Below the pieces are notes generated by a model. That model saw only the letters and a program-made list of their open reading frames with translations. It was not told the DNA's origin and ran no database searches. A DNA stretch of 64,000 nt, taken from positions 186,001 to 250,000 of the forward strand of contig NZ_ALBQ01000011.1 of assembly GCF_000282895.1 (NCBI RefSeq), read 5' to 3'. Positions 36,228 to 44,319 of this stretch are shown here, in pieces. The stretch comes from Sphingomonas sp. ATCC 31555. GTDB taxonomy: Bacteria; Pseudomonadota; Alphaproteobacteria; Sphingomonadales; Sphingomonadaceae. Made by a program: the position numbers and the translations under genes. How positions within the stretch are numbered: the first letter of the stretch is position 1; each line of letters opens with the position of its first letter.

Positions 36228-37424
36228 TCACGCGTCGAGTCGCACCCTGCCTGCGGCTGAGATGCCGGCGTCGTTATGGCTTGCACGCTCGCCTTCGAAT
36301 CCCGCGCGGATCAGCGCGGCAATGCGCGCCGCAGCGTTGCCGTCTCCGAACGGATTGTGGGCCTTCGCCATGGCGGCATAAGCCGCCGGATCGTCCAGCA
36401 GCCGGGTGACTTCCCGGTGGATGCGATCGGTGCAGGTGCCCACCAGGCGCGCGGTACCCGCAGCAAGGCCTTCGGCGCGCTCCGTCGTGTCGCGGAGGAC
36501 GAGCAGCGGCTTGCCCAGGGCCGGGGCCTCTTCCTGGACGCCGCCGGAATCACTGAGCACGATGTCCGCCATCTCCAGCGCGCGGACGAAGTGCAGGTAG
36601 TCGAGCGGCGCGGTGCGAACGATGCGGGGATGTTCGGGCAGATGGGCATCCAACGCCGCGCCAATCGCCGGATTGGGGTGCACGGGATAGAGAATGGCAA
36701 TGTCGGGCCGCGCGGCGATGCGCCGCAACGCCGCCGCGATGCCTGCAATTCCTCCGTCGAGATTCTCCCGCCGATGCGTGGTGACCAACACGATCCGCTT
36801 GCCGGCGAAACGCCGGGCTGTCGCGTCGAGCCCCGCTGCCAGCGACGGATCGGCCGCGATGCGGCGCCGCATCTCCACCAGCGCATCAATCACCGTGTTG
36901 CCGGTGATGTGGATGCGACCGGAAGGGACATTCTCTGCGCGCAGGGCGCTCGCCGCAGCTTCGGTGGGCGCGAAATGCTGATCGGCCAGAGCGCCAATGA
37001 TTCGGCGGTTCGCCTCCTCAGGCCAAGGGCGATGGAGATCGCCGGAGCGCAGACCGGCCTCGACATGACTCACCGCAATCTTCCGATACTGGGCGGCAAG
37101 CGCCCCAGCCATGGCGCTTGCCGTATCGCCCTGGACGATCACGCGGTCGGGACGTGCCTCATCCAGCGCCTCGCCGATGCCGAGGAGCAGTCGCGCGGTA
37201 AGCTGATCGAGCGACTGACCGTGCACCATCAGGTTGAGATCAAAGTTCGGTCTTATCCCGGCAATGCCAAGCACTTGATCGAGTAATCCCCGGTGCTGGC
37301 CAGTAACACACGTGACGACTTCCAATTCGGGATAGGCGGCTAACGCCCGAATTAGGGGGAAGAGTTTGATCGCTTCGGGCCGCGTGCCAAAGACAATGAA
37401 CAGCTTTTTTCGTGCCCACCCCAT
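36228..37424 (-). CDS. wecB: UDP-N-acetylglucosamine 2-epimerase (non-hydrolysing)
   Basis: Interconverts UDP-GlcNAc and UDP-ManNAc for surface polysaccharide. The motifs FGTRPEAIKLFPL, VSHVEAGLRSGD, PEEANRRIIGALAD, TTHRRENLDGG and LSDSGGVQEEAPALGKP are characteristic. ATG 37424 gives 398 residues. It is a single gene divergent from galU across about 110 bp and draws on the product of glmU/glmS. Confidence 0.94.
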   Translation of the reverse strand: MGWARKKLFIVFGTRPEAIKLFPLIRALAAYPELEVVTCVTGQHRGLLDQVLGIAGIRPNFDLNLMVHGQSLDQLTARLLLGIGEALDEARPDRVIVQGDTASAMAGALAAQYRKIAVSHVEAGLRSGDLHRPWPEEANRRIIGALADQHFAPTEAAASALRAENVPSGRIHITGNTVIDALVEMRRRIAADPSLAAGLDATARRFAGKRIVLVTTHRRENLDGGIAGIAAALRRIAARPDIAILYPVHPNPAIGAALDAHLPEHPRIVRTAPLDYLHFVRALEMADIVLSDSGGVQEEAPALGKPLLVLRDTTERAEGLAAGTARLVGTCTDRIHREVTRLLDDPAAYAAMAKAHNPFGDGNAAARIAALIRAGFEGERASHNDAGISAAGRVRLDA

Positions 37425-37536
37425 GCAGTCAGCATAACGTAAGCGACGGATGAACGAATAGGCCTTAGCAACCGTTTGCCACATTCGCGGCGTATCGCTA
37501 TGCCGCACTGCACCCAATTTTCGCTCTGAGGGGGTT

Positions 37537-38406
37537 ATGACGATCAAGCCGCTGCGCAAGGCTGTTTTCCCGGTTGCGGGACTCGGCACCCGATTTCTGC
37601 CCGCCACCAAGGCGATGCCGAAGGAGATGCTGCCCGTCGTCGATCGACCGCTGATCCAATATGCGGTGGACGAGGCGATCGAGGCCGGGATCGAGCAGAT
37701 GATCTTCGTCACCGGTCGCGGCAAGTCCGCGCTCGAGGACCATTTCGACATCGCGTACGAACTGGAAGCGACGATGACCGCGCGCGGAAAGTCGCTTGAG
37801 GTGCTCGACGGCACCCGGTTGAAGCCCGGCAACATCGCCTATGTTCGCCAGCAGGAGCCGATGGGCCTGGGCCATGCCGTATGGTGCGCGCGCGACATCG
37901 TGGGGGACGAGCCGTTCGCGGTGCTGCTGCCGGACGATTTCATGTTCGGCAAGCCGGGCTGCCTGAAGCAGATGGTGGATGCTTATAACCGCGTCGGCGG
38001 CAACCTGATCTGCGCCGAGATCGTGCCGGACGACCAGACGCATCGCTATGGCATCATCACCCCGGGCACGCAGGAAGGCACGCTCACGGAAGTGAAGGGG
38101 CTGGTGGAAAAGCCGGCGCCGGGCACCGCGCCGTCGAACCTGTCGGTGATCGGACGCTACATCCTGCAGCCGGAAGTCATGCGGATCCTGGAGAACCAGG
38201 GCAAGGGCGCCGGCGGGGAGATCCAGCTGACCGACGCGATGCAGCAGATGATCGGCGACCAGCCGTTCCACGGCGTGACCTTCGAAGGCACGCGCTATGA
38301 CTGTGGCGACAAGGCCGGCTTCATCACCGCCAACATCGCCGTCGCGCTTTCGCGGCCGGATCTGGCGCCAGCGGTGCGCGATTTTGCCGAGCGTGCGCTC
38401 GGTTGA
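37537..38406 (+). CDS. galU: UTP--glucose-1-phosphate uridylyltransferase
   Basis: Makes UDP-glucose, the precursor for Ugd. The nucleotide-binding signature FPVAGLGTRFLPATKAMPKEM opens the protein, and VEKPAPGTAPS and GGEIQLTDAM follow. ATG 37537 has GAGGGGG upstream and yields 289 residues. It converges with the epimerase gene, with a hairpin between their stops. Confidence 0.96.
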   Translation: MTIKPLRKAVFPVAGLGTRFLPATKAMPKEMLPVVDRPLIQYAVDEAIEAGIEQMIFVTGRGKSALEDHFDIAYELEATMTARGKSLEVLDGTRLKPGNIAYVRQQEPMGLGHAVWCARDIVGDEPFAVLLPDDFMFGKPGCLKQMVDAYNRVGGNLICAEIVPDDQTHRYGIITPGTQEGTLTEVKGLVEKPAPGTAPSNLSVIGRYILQPEVMRILENQGKGAGGEIQLTDAMQQMIGDQPFHGVTFEGTRYDCGDKAGFITANIAVALSRPDLAPAVRDFAERALG

Positions 38407-38417
38407 GTCATGGGGCA

Positions 38418-38442
38418 GGGGCGCCGGCGAACCCGGCGCCCC
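38418..38442. terminator. Hairpin between galU and the convergent epimerase gene
   Basis: GGGGCGCCGG and its exact complement are separated by a 5-nt loop. It is placed between two convergent stops but has no long T-run. Confidence 0.5.
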
Positions 38443-38445
38443 GCT

Positions 38446-39465
38446 TCAGTCCCGATACTGTTCCATATACCAGTGGACGAAGGCGGCGACGCCTTCGTTC
38501 GGCGCGGTAGAAGGGGCGTAGCCGGTGAGCCTGCGAAGCAGATCGGACGACGCCTCGGTGGCGTGCACATCCCCTGCCTGCATCGGCAGGAAGTTCTTGA
38601 TTGCTTCCCGCCCCAGCGCTTTTTCGAGCGCGGCGATATAGTCCATCAATGGGGTCGGGCGGCCGGCGCCGATATTGACGATGCGGAAGGGCGCCGCCGG
38701 CGACAGGCTGTCGCCTTCCACCGGAACAGTCCCCGGCACGGCATCGATCAGCCGCACGATCGCTTCGGCGAGATCGTCGATGAACGTGAAATCCCGCACC
38801 ATATTGCCGTTATTGTAAACGTCGATCGGCTCGCCCGCGAGGATCGCGCGGGTGAACTTGAACAGCGCCATGTCCGGCCGGCCCCAAGGCCCATAGACCG
38901 TGAAGAAGCGGAAAAATGTCATCGGCGTGCCAAACAGATGGGCATAGCTGTGGCCCATCAGTTCGGTGGCGCCCTTGGTTGCGGCGTAGAGGCTCATCGG
39001 CGTCGCGGTGCGCTGCGTTTCGCCGAACGGCATCTCGGTGTTGGCGCCGTACACCGAACTGGTGGAGGCGACGAGCAGGTGACGCACCGGGTGGTGGCGC
39101 GCCAATTCGAGCAGATTGAACGTGCCGACAATGTTGGCACCCACATAGCTCGCCGGCTGTTCGATGCTGAACCGCACGCCCGCCTGGGCGGCGAGGTGAA
39201 TCACCACATCGGGCCGAAACGACTCCCAGGCAGCGGCGAGCGCAGGCTGATCCTCGATCGAGAGCCGGGCCAGCTGGAAGCTTGGGTGGTTGGCCAGAAT
39301 CGCGTTGCGCGATTCTTTCAGCGCCACGTCGTAATAATCAGAGAAATTGTCGACGCCCAGTACGGTTGCGCCCGCCTGCAGCAGGCGACTGGCGGTGTGA
39401 AATCCGATGAAACCTGCCGATCCGGTGACGAGCACGCGCGGGGCGGAAACGGTCGGTTCGGGCAT
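38446..39465 (-). CDS. NAD-dependent epimerase/dehydratase, UDP-glucuronate 4-epimerase type
   Basis: Short-chain dehydrogenase of the extended class. The NAD motif VTGSAGFIGFHTASRLL, catalytic SSVYG and YAATKGATE, and FFTVYGPWGRPDMALFKF are characteristic of LpsL/CapI-type UDP-GlcA C4-epimerases that form UDP-galacturonate. ATG 39465 with AGGA 9 nt upstream gives 339 residues. With galU next to it and ugd at 22 kb, the three could convert glucose-1-phosphate to UDP-galacturonate. Confidence 0.88.
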   Translation of the reverse strand: MPEPTVSAPRVLVTGSAGFIGFHTASRLLQAGATVLGVDNFSDYYDVALKESRNAILANHPSFQLARLSIEDQPALAAAWESFRPDVVIHLAAQAGVRFSIEQPASYVGANIVGTFNLLELARHHPVRHLLVASTSSVYGANTEMPFGETQRTATPMSLYAATKGATELMGHSYAHLFGTPMTFFRFFTVYGPWGRPDMALFKFTRAILAGEPIDVYNNGNMVRDFTFIDDLAEAIVRLIDAVPGTVPVEGDSLSPAAPFRIVNIGAGRPTPLMDYIAALEKALGREAIKNFLPMQAGDVHATEASSDLLRRLTGYAPSTAPNEGVAAFVHWYMEQYRD

Positions 39466-39516
39466 CGTGCGGATTCCTGTCGATTGCTGGCGCGCCAATC
39501 GGTAGCCGCGTTCTCC

Positions 39517-40281
39517 TTACCGGAGCGTTCCCGTGCCGCAAGCAGGGCACCCCGTATCCTTGGGTAGGTGAAGCGTGCGGAAGCGGAGGCCAAGTGCATC
39601 GACCAGCAGCAGCTTACCGGCACTATCCTCGCCGAACGGCGCGACCGCGCGGATCACCTCCAGCGCGGCGAGGCTGCCCAGGATACCGGTAAGCGCGCCG
39701 AGTACGCCTTGCTCCGAGCAGCTCACGCCTTCCCGCTCCGGATCCGTCCCGACGAAGCAACGGTAACAGGGCTTCTCCGCCTCCCAACCCCGAAAGGTGC
39801 CGAGCTGGCCTTCAAATTCGGCGACGGCCGAGGAGACAAGCGGCACGCGCGCCGCGAGCGCAGCATCGGCCACGGCGAGGCGCGTGGCGAAATTGTCGGT
39901 GCCGTCCAGCACGACATCATGGCCGGCGATCAACGCCGGGGCCTCGGCCGCAGTCAGGCGCTGGGCATGGGCGGTGACGGCGACGTTCGGGTTGATCCCG
40001 GCAACGCGCGCCGCGGCTGTTTCTGCCTTGCCTGCGCCAACATCGGCGGTGGTGAACAACACCTGTCGCTGGAGATTGGAACGATCAACGCGATCGTCGT
40101 CGACGATGGTAAGCGCGCCAAGACCGGCGGCGGCAAGATACTGGATCGCAGGCGCGCCAATCCCGCCGGCACCGATCACCAGTACCCGCGCGGCCTTCAG
40201 CCTAGCCTGGCCTGCGCCGCCGATTTCGCGAAGGACGATGTGGCGGGCATAGCGCTCAAGCTCCTCGTCGGAGAGCGTCAT
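39517..40281 (-). CDS. moeB: ThiF/MoeB/HesA-family adenylyltransferase
   Basis: Activates the C-terminal Gly-Gly of a ubiquitin-like sulfur carrier (MoaD or ThiS) by adenylation. The ATP site GAGGIGAPAIQYLAAAGLG is followed by DDDRVDRSNLQRQ, DGTDNFATR and the zinc cysteines CYRC and CPAC near the C-terminus. ATG 40281 overlaps the stop of the small gene upstream (ATGA), giving 254 residues, the MoeB length without a rhodanese domain. MoeB versus ThiF cannot be separated by sequence alone; no moaD or thiS lies nearby. Confidence 0.85.
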   Translation of the reverse strand: MTLSDEELERYARHIVLREIGGAGQARLKAARVLVIGAGGIGAPAIQYLAAAGLGALTIVDDDRVDRSNLQRQVLFTTADVGAGKAETAAARVAGINPNVAVTAHAQRLTAAEAPALIAGHDVVLDGTDNFATRLAVADAALAARVPLVSSAVAEFEGQLGTFRGWEAEKPCYRCFVGTDPEREGVSCSEQGVLGALTGILGSLAALEVIRAVAPFGEDSAGKLLLVDALGLRFRTLHLPKDTGCPACGTGTLR

Positions 40282-40658
40282 CTGGGCCAGGTGAAGGTGA
40301 CGGTGGCGCGATACCATTGATCGGCGGTTGCCATGCGCGGCAGCAGATTGCCGCGCGCGGAAGATGCCACCATTGCTGCGGCATATTGTTCGATGGTCGG
40401 GCACTGGACCGCTCGAGGCACCGTGGTGCGGATGCCATCCTGCGCATCGACCAGTACGGCTACGTCCAGGGCGAGCGTCACGCCCGGCCCGATCGCCAGC
40501 GGACATTTCCGCGTCGTTACTTCATTGGCAACGAAGGCGAGCATCTCCGGCGTGATAACCGGTGTGGACCGATAGGGAAGCGGCGCAAGCGCGCGCCAAT
40601 CGATCGTCCGCACTTGGGCGCTGTTCAGCGCCAGTGCCAAGGCAACGGCGGGGATCAC
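40278..40658 (-). CDS. Small probably exported protein of unknown function
   Basis: A 126-residue protein starting at GTG 40658, which overlaps the dut stop (GTGA); its own stop overlaps moeB (ATGA). The first 15 residues are hydrophobic ([15 protein letters not shown]), which may be a short signal peptide although the usual positive N-terminus is absent. Two cysteines ([16 protein letters not shown]) could form a disulfide. I do not recognise the family; the ending TVTFTWPR is reminiscent of small periplasmic proteins with a TonB-C-like strand, but this is weak. Confidence 0.7.
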   Translation of the reverse strand: MIPAVALALALNSAQVRTIDWRALAPLPYRSTPVITPEMLAFVANEVTTRKCPLAIGPGVTLALDVAVLVDAQDGIRTTVPRAVQCPTIEQYAAAMVASSARGNLLPRMATADQWYRATVTFTWPR

Positions 40659-41101
40659 CGGCCGGTCGAGCCGAAGCCGCCGGCCCCCCGCGCCGTCTCG
40701 TCCAGACTGGTCACTTCGTCCAGCGTGGCGTGCTGGACCGGGGCGGGCACCAATTGCGCGATTCGATCGCCGCGCGCGATGACGAAATCCTCCGCACCAA
40801 GATTGGCCAAGATCACCTTGACCTCGCCGCGGTAATCGCTGTCGATCGTGCCCGGCGTGTTGAGGCAAGTGACGCCATGCTTGAGCGCCAGACCGGAGCG
40901 CGGGCGCACCTGCACCTCGAAGCCGGCCGGAATGGCCATCGCGAAGCCGGTCGCGACGGCGTGACGACCGCCGGGCGGAAGCGTAACATCCTCTGCAGAG
41001 ACAACGTCCATGCCGGCGGCGCCGTCGGTGGCATAGCGGGGAAGCGGCAGATTCTCGCCATGGGAGAGGCGTTGGATCGCGATGCGGATCGGCGGCAGCA
41101 A
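40655..41101 (-). CDS. dut: Deoxyuridine 5'-triphosphate nucleotidohydrolase
   Basis: Hydrolyses dUTP to dUMP, keeping uracil out of DNA. The five trimeric dUTPase motifs are readable: [40 protein letters not shown] and [10 protein letters not shown]. The start is TTG 41101, with AAAGG about 7 nt upstream and only 2 nt after the hydrolase stop. 148 residues. Linkage with coaBC, ubiB and ubiE is the standard alphaproteobacterial arrangement. Confidence 0.95.
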   Translation of the reverse strand: MLPPIRIAIQRLSHGENLPLPRYATDGAAGMDVVSAEDVTLPPGGRHAVATGFAMAIPAGFEVQVRPRSGLALKHGVTCLNTPGTIDSDYRGEVKVILANLGAEDFVIARGDRIAQLVPAPVQHATLDEVTSLDETARGAGGFGSTGR

Positions 41102-41103
41102 GG

Positions 41104-42057
41104 TCAGCCTTTCATCGGAAGTGCTGCCGCCAACCGCACGGTAGCCGCCAGCACTTCGGGATCGTTGAGCAAATCATGTCCCCGCCCGGGGACGATCCGC
41201 AGATCGGTAGCGATGCCGCGAAGCGCAAGGGCCTCCGCATAGGCGCGCGACAGCGCCGGAGGCGTGATCTTGTCGTCAAGGCCGACCAGCACGGCGGCGC
41301 GCAGGCCGGGCATCACCCCGCCCGCGGTCTTGAGCGGATCGAGACTGGCGACCGGCGTCGCCCAAGCCGCGCCCTGGCGCTGCTTCTGCATGCCCTTGCG
41401 CCATTCGGGCAGCGCGCAGGGGCAGCCGACCAGCACCATCGCGTCGACCAGATCGGGGCGGATGCCGGCGATATCGGCGGCGATCGCCGCACCGCCCGAA
41501 TCGCCGACCAGGATCAGCCGCGCGGACGCGAAGCGGCGACGCAGGACGCCGAGCGACTCGGCGATCGCGTCGATCCGCTCCTGCGTATAGTCGTCGCCGA
41601 TACCGAGTCCGGCCTGACCCGGCGAGCGGTTGCCCGCGGCATCGCCATAGCCCGGACGCAGCAGCGCGACGGCGGCGCTGTTGGGAATGCTCTGGGTAGC
41701 CGCTTCGGCGAAGCGGTAATGGTCGCTGCGCGATTCCGGTGCGCCATCGCCGTGCAGGACGACGACCAACGTGCGCACCGCGTTCGGAGTCGCGGCGCCG
41801 AAATTGCGCGCGTGGAGGTTGAGCGCGGGCTCGACCGTAGCGGCAGTGTGCGTCGTCGCGACGGGCGTGGTGCAGCTGGCGAGCAGGGCGACACCGGCAA
41901 GCGCCGGAAGGGCGAACCTAGCAGCGCACGTCCCCCTTCCGCTTGCGGGAGTGGCTGAGGCCTCTCCGCGCTTCTGCCACGTCAGTTCCTTCCCCGACCC
42001 CTCCCGCAAGCGGAAGGGGAGCGCAGGCTCGTAGCGTAGAAGAGCCTCAAAGCGCAT
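41104..42057 (-). CDS. Alpha/beta hydrolase, probable lipoprotein, with uncertain N-terminus
   Basis: Esterase-like fold: nucleophile elbow LVGDSGGAA, acid in [10 protein letters not shown] and base in GRGHDLL. A lipobox-like stretch ([17 protein letters not shown]) suggests lipid attachment, but no ATG, GTG or TTG lies close in front of it. The nearest ATG (42057) overlaps the end of coaBC, and the 30 or so codons in between read through a 19-bp inverted repeat. The true start may therefore be inside the repeat (for instance a TTG), or the repeat may have replaced the original start. Without the extension the protein would be about 275 residues. Confidence 0.65.
   Translation of the reverse strand: MRFEALLRYEPALPFRLREGSGKELTWQKRGEASATPASGRGTCAARFALPALAGVALLASCTTPVATTHTAATVEPALNLHARNFGAATPNAVRTLVVVLHGDGAPESRSDHYRFAEAATQSIPNSAAVALLRPGYGDAAGNRSPGQAGLGIGDDYTQERIDAIAESLGVLRRRFASARLILVGDSGGAAIAADIAGIRPDLVDAMVLVGCPCALPEWRKGMQKQRQGAAWATPVASLDPLKTAGGVMPGLRAAVLVGLDDKITPPALSRAYAEALALRGIATDLRIVPGRGHDLLNDPEVLAATVRLAAALPMKG
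41933..42019. repeat. 19-bp palindromic intergenic repeat (REP-like) within the 5' end of the hydrolase gene
   Basis: CCCCTTCCGCTTGCGGGAG at 41933-41951 is repeated as its exact complement at 42001-42019 with a 49-nt loop. Size, GC content and position between genes resemble the dispersed palindromic elements of sphingomonads. It interrupts the coaBC-hydrolase junction but stays in frame. Confidence 0.7.
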
Positions 42058-43216
42058 CGGCGATCCGTTCGGCGAGGCGGCGGGCGACGTCGGCCTTGGA
42101 CGCCCGCTCCCAGCTTTCGACGCCGGTCGCGGTGACGAGATGGACGGCATTGGCTTCACCCCCCATCACATCGCCCGAAACATCGTTGGCGACAATCCAG
42201 TCCGCGTTCTTGCGCGTACGTTTCGCGACGGCATGTTCGATTACTCGTTCGGTTTCCGCCGCGAAGCCCACCACGAGCCGCGGCCGGCGCGATCCCTGCG
42301 CCACCCCGGCGAGAATATCAGGATTCTGGGCGAGATGCAGCAGCGGCGCGGCATCCCCCTTCTTCAACTTCTGGGCAGCGGGTTCAACCTGCCAATCGGC
42401 TACGGCGGCAACCATGATGGCGGCATCAGCAGGCAGGGCGGCCTCGACGGCGGCTGCCATCTCGCGCGCGGTCTCCACGTTGATCCGGGTGACGCCCGCC
42501 GGCGTGGGGAGCGTCACCGGCCCTGCGACCAAGGTCACGCGCGCGCCCAGCACCGCCAGCGCGCCGGCAATGGCGAAGCCCTGCTTCCCCGACGAGCGGT
42601 TGGCGATGTAACGCACAGGGTCGATCGGCTCGTGCGTCGGCCCTGCAGTCACGAGAACGTGCTTGCCAGCCAGCCGCTGCACCGGCGAAAGCACCTGCTG
42701 GATCGCGGAGAGGATCGCCTCGGGCTCGGGCAGGCGGCCGGGGCCATATTCGCCGCACGCCATGGGACCTTCGTCGGGCTCCAGCACGGTGACGCTATCG
42801 GCGCGCAGCTGGGCGACGTTGCGGCGGGTGGCGGCGTGGCTCCACATCCGCACGTTCATCGCTGGGGCAGCGAGCACGGGCTTGTCGGTCGCGAGCAGCA
42901 GAGTGGTTGCGAGATCGCTGGCGATGCCGCCGGCCATCCGCGCCAGCAGGTCTGCAGTGGCGGGCGCGACGACGACTAGATCGGCCTGGCGGCTGAGCTG
43001 GATGTGACCCATCTCGGCCTCGTCCTTCAGATCCCACAGCGTCGTATAGACCTGATTCTCGGACAGCGCGGCGAGCGTCATCGGCGTCACGAAATGCTGG
43101 CCGCCTTCTGTCAGCACGCACGTGACGCCAATCCCGGCCTTGCGGCACAAGCGGACAAGTTCGCAGGCCTTGTAGGCGGCGATGCCCCCGCCGACGATGA
43201 GCAGGATGCGCTTCAT
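42047..43216 (-). CDS. coaBC: Bifunctional phosphopantothenoylcysteine decarboxylase / phosphopantothenate--cysteine ligase
   Basis: Second and third steps of coenzyme A synthesis. The flavoprotein half (CoaC) has GGGIAAYKACELVRLCRK, ATADLLARMAGGIASDL and PAMNVRMW. The ligase half (CoaB) has TAGPTHEPIDPVRYIANRSSG and later VGFAAETE. ATG 43216 overlaps the stop of the upstream membrane-protein gene (ATGA). Length 389 residues is standard. Confidence 0.95.
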   Translation of the reverse strand: MKRILLIVGGGIAAYKACELVRLCRKAGIGVTCVLTEGGQHFVTPMTLAALSENQVYTTLWDLKDEAEMGHIQLSRQADLVVVAPATADLLARMAGGIASDLATTLLLATDKPVLAAPAMNVRMWSHAATRRNVAQLRADSVTVLEPDEGPMACGEYGPGRLPEPEAILSAIQQVLSPVQRLAGKHVLVTAGPTHEPIDPVRYIANRSSGKQGFAIAGALAVLGARVTLVAGPVTLPTPAGVTRINVETAREMAAAVEAALPADAAIMVAAVADWQVEPAAQKLKKGDAAPLLHLAQNPDILAGVAQGSRRPRLVVGFAAETERVIEHAVAKRTRKNADWIVANDVSGDVMGGEANAVHLVTATGVESWERASKADVARRLAERIADAL

Positions 43217-44319
43217 TGCACCACCGTTGTAACCTTGATCCGGCGTCTGTCGAGCGCGCGGTGCCACAGGTCCGCCAGCGCGTCGGGTAGGAACACTAGG
43301 CCGATCAGCGCCACGGGGGCAATCATCAGCGCCCAGTAGAAATTGTCGAGCCGCGCGAAGATCGAGATAGCCGCGCCATAAGCGATCAGCAGCGTGAACG
43401 TGCGCAAGCCCAGGGCATCGTCCCAGCTTGCCCAGCCGATCAGCGCAAGGGCGACCAGCAGCGCACCGACTGCTACCGGCAGTGCCTGAAGCGCGGTGGC
43501 GGCAAGCAAGGCTTGGAGGAATAAGCCCGGGCCGTTCAGCCCTGTCCAACCCGCCGATGCCGGATCGAGCGGGCCGGTGACACCGGCTACGGCCTGGGCA
43601 TGCAACACCAGCACGCCGGCGAGCAGAAGCAGCGCGATGATCCATCCCACAGCCTCACGTCGCGCCCGCTCACGCAGGGCAAAGGCGAGCATCACGAGGG
43701 CATAGAGCGCGGCCGTTTCCCGAATCAGCATTGCCGCCAAGGCGAGGGCGATCGATTCCAGCGCGCGACCCGGGCGGCGCAGCACAAGCGACAAGGCGAC
43801 CAGCAGGCCCGCCCAGACTTCGTGGAACAGCACCATGGCAGGCTGGAAGAACGCCAGCATGGAGGCCGCGAGCAGCAGCATCAACACTGCACGTGGAGCG
43901 ATGCCGGTGAGCGCGACGCCGATGCGCGTCGCCCAGGCAACGGCAGTGGCGGTGGCCAGCGCGAGCAGCAGAGCGATGCTGGCCCAGCCGGGCAGTGCCG
44001 CCTGCACGACCGCAAGCGCGGGCAGCCGCACGGTTACGAACGGCGAGAGCGGATAGCCGCCCGCGCGCATCGCATCGCTCGCCGCGACATAATAGCCGTC
44101 GCCGCCTTTCATGCTTGCGACGACACGTTCGTACAGCCCGACATCGGTGATGTGATCGCCGCCAGTTTCGGTGCCGGTCAGCGGGGGCACGGCGAGTGCC
44201 GTCAGCGATGCAAGCAGGACCAGGATCACCGCGAGCCATGCCAGCCGGGCGCGGCTCCGCGACAGGGCGGCGAAGCGGCTGGGGTGGACGGTCCACACGC
44301 GGCGCGTGCGCGGGATCAT
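43213..44319 (-). CDS. Polytopic membrane protein of unknown function between ubiB and coaBC
   Basis: About 368 residues with nine or ten predicted transmembrane helices and an N-terminal Arg-rich cytoplasmic start. A periplasmic loop after helix 1 carries GDHITDVGLYERVV, a length and position reminiscent of GT-C glycosyltransferases that use lipid-linked sugars, but I cannot name a family. Start overlaps the ubiB stop and its stop overlaps the coaBC start (both ATGA), so it is firmly part of this operon. An accessory sugar-transfer or transport role is guesswork. Confidence 0.8.
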   Translation of the reverse strand: MIPRTRRVWTVHPSRFAALSRSRARLAWLAVILVLLASLTALAVPPLTGTETGGDHITDVGLYERVVASMKGGDGYYVAASDAMRAGGYPLSPFVTVRLPALAVVQAALPGWASIALLLALATATAVAWATRIGVALTGIAPRAVLMLLLAASMLAFFQPAMVLFHEVWAGLLVALSLVLRRPGRALESIALALAAMLIRETAALYALVMLAFALRERARREAVGWIIALLLLAGVLVLHAQAVAGVTGPLDPASAGWTGLNGPGLFLQALLAATALQALPVAVGALLVALALIGWASWDDALGLRTFTLLIAYGAAISIFARLDNFYWALMIAPVALIGLVFLPDALADLWHRALDRRRIKVTTVVQ

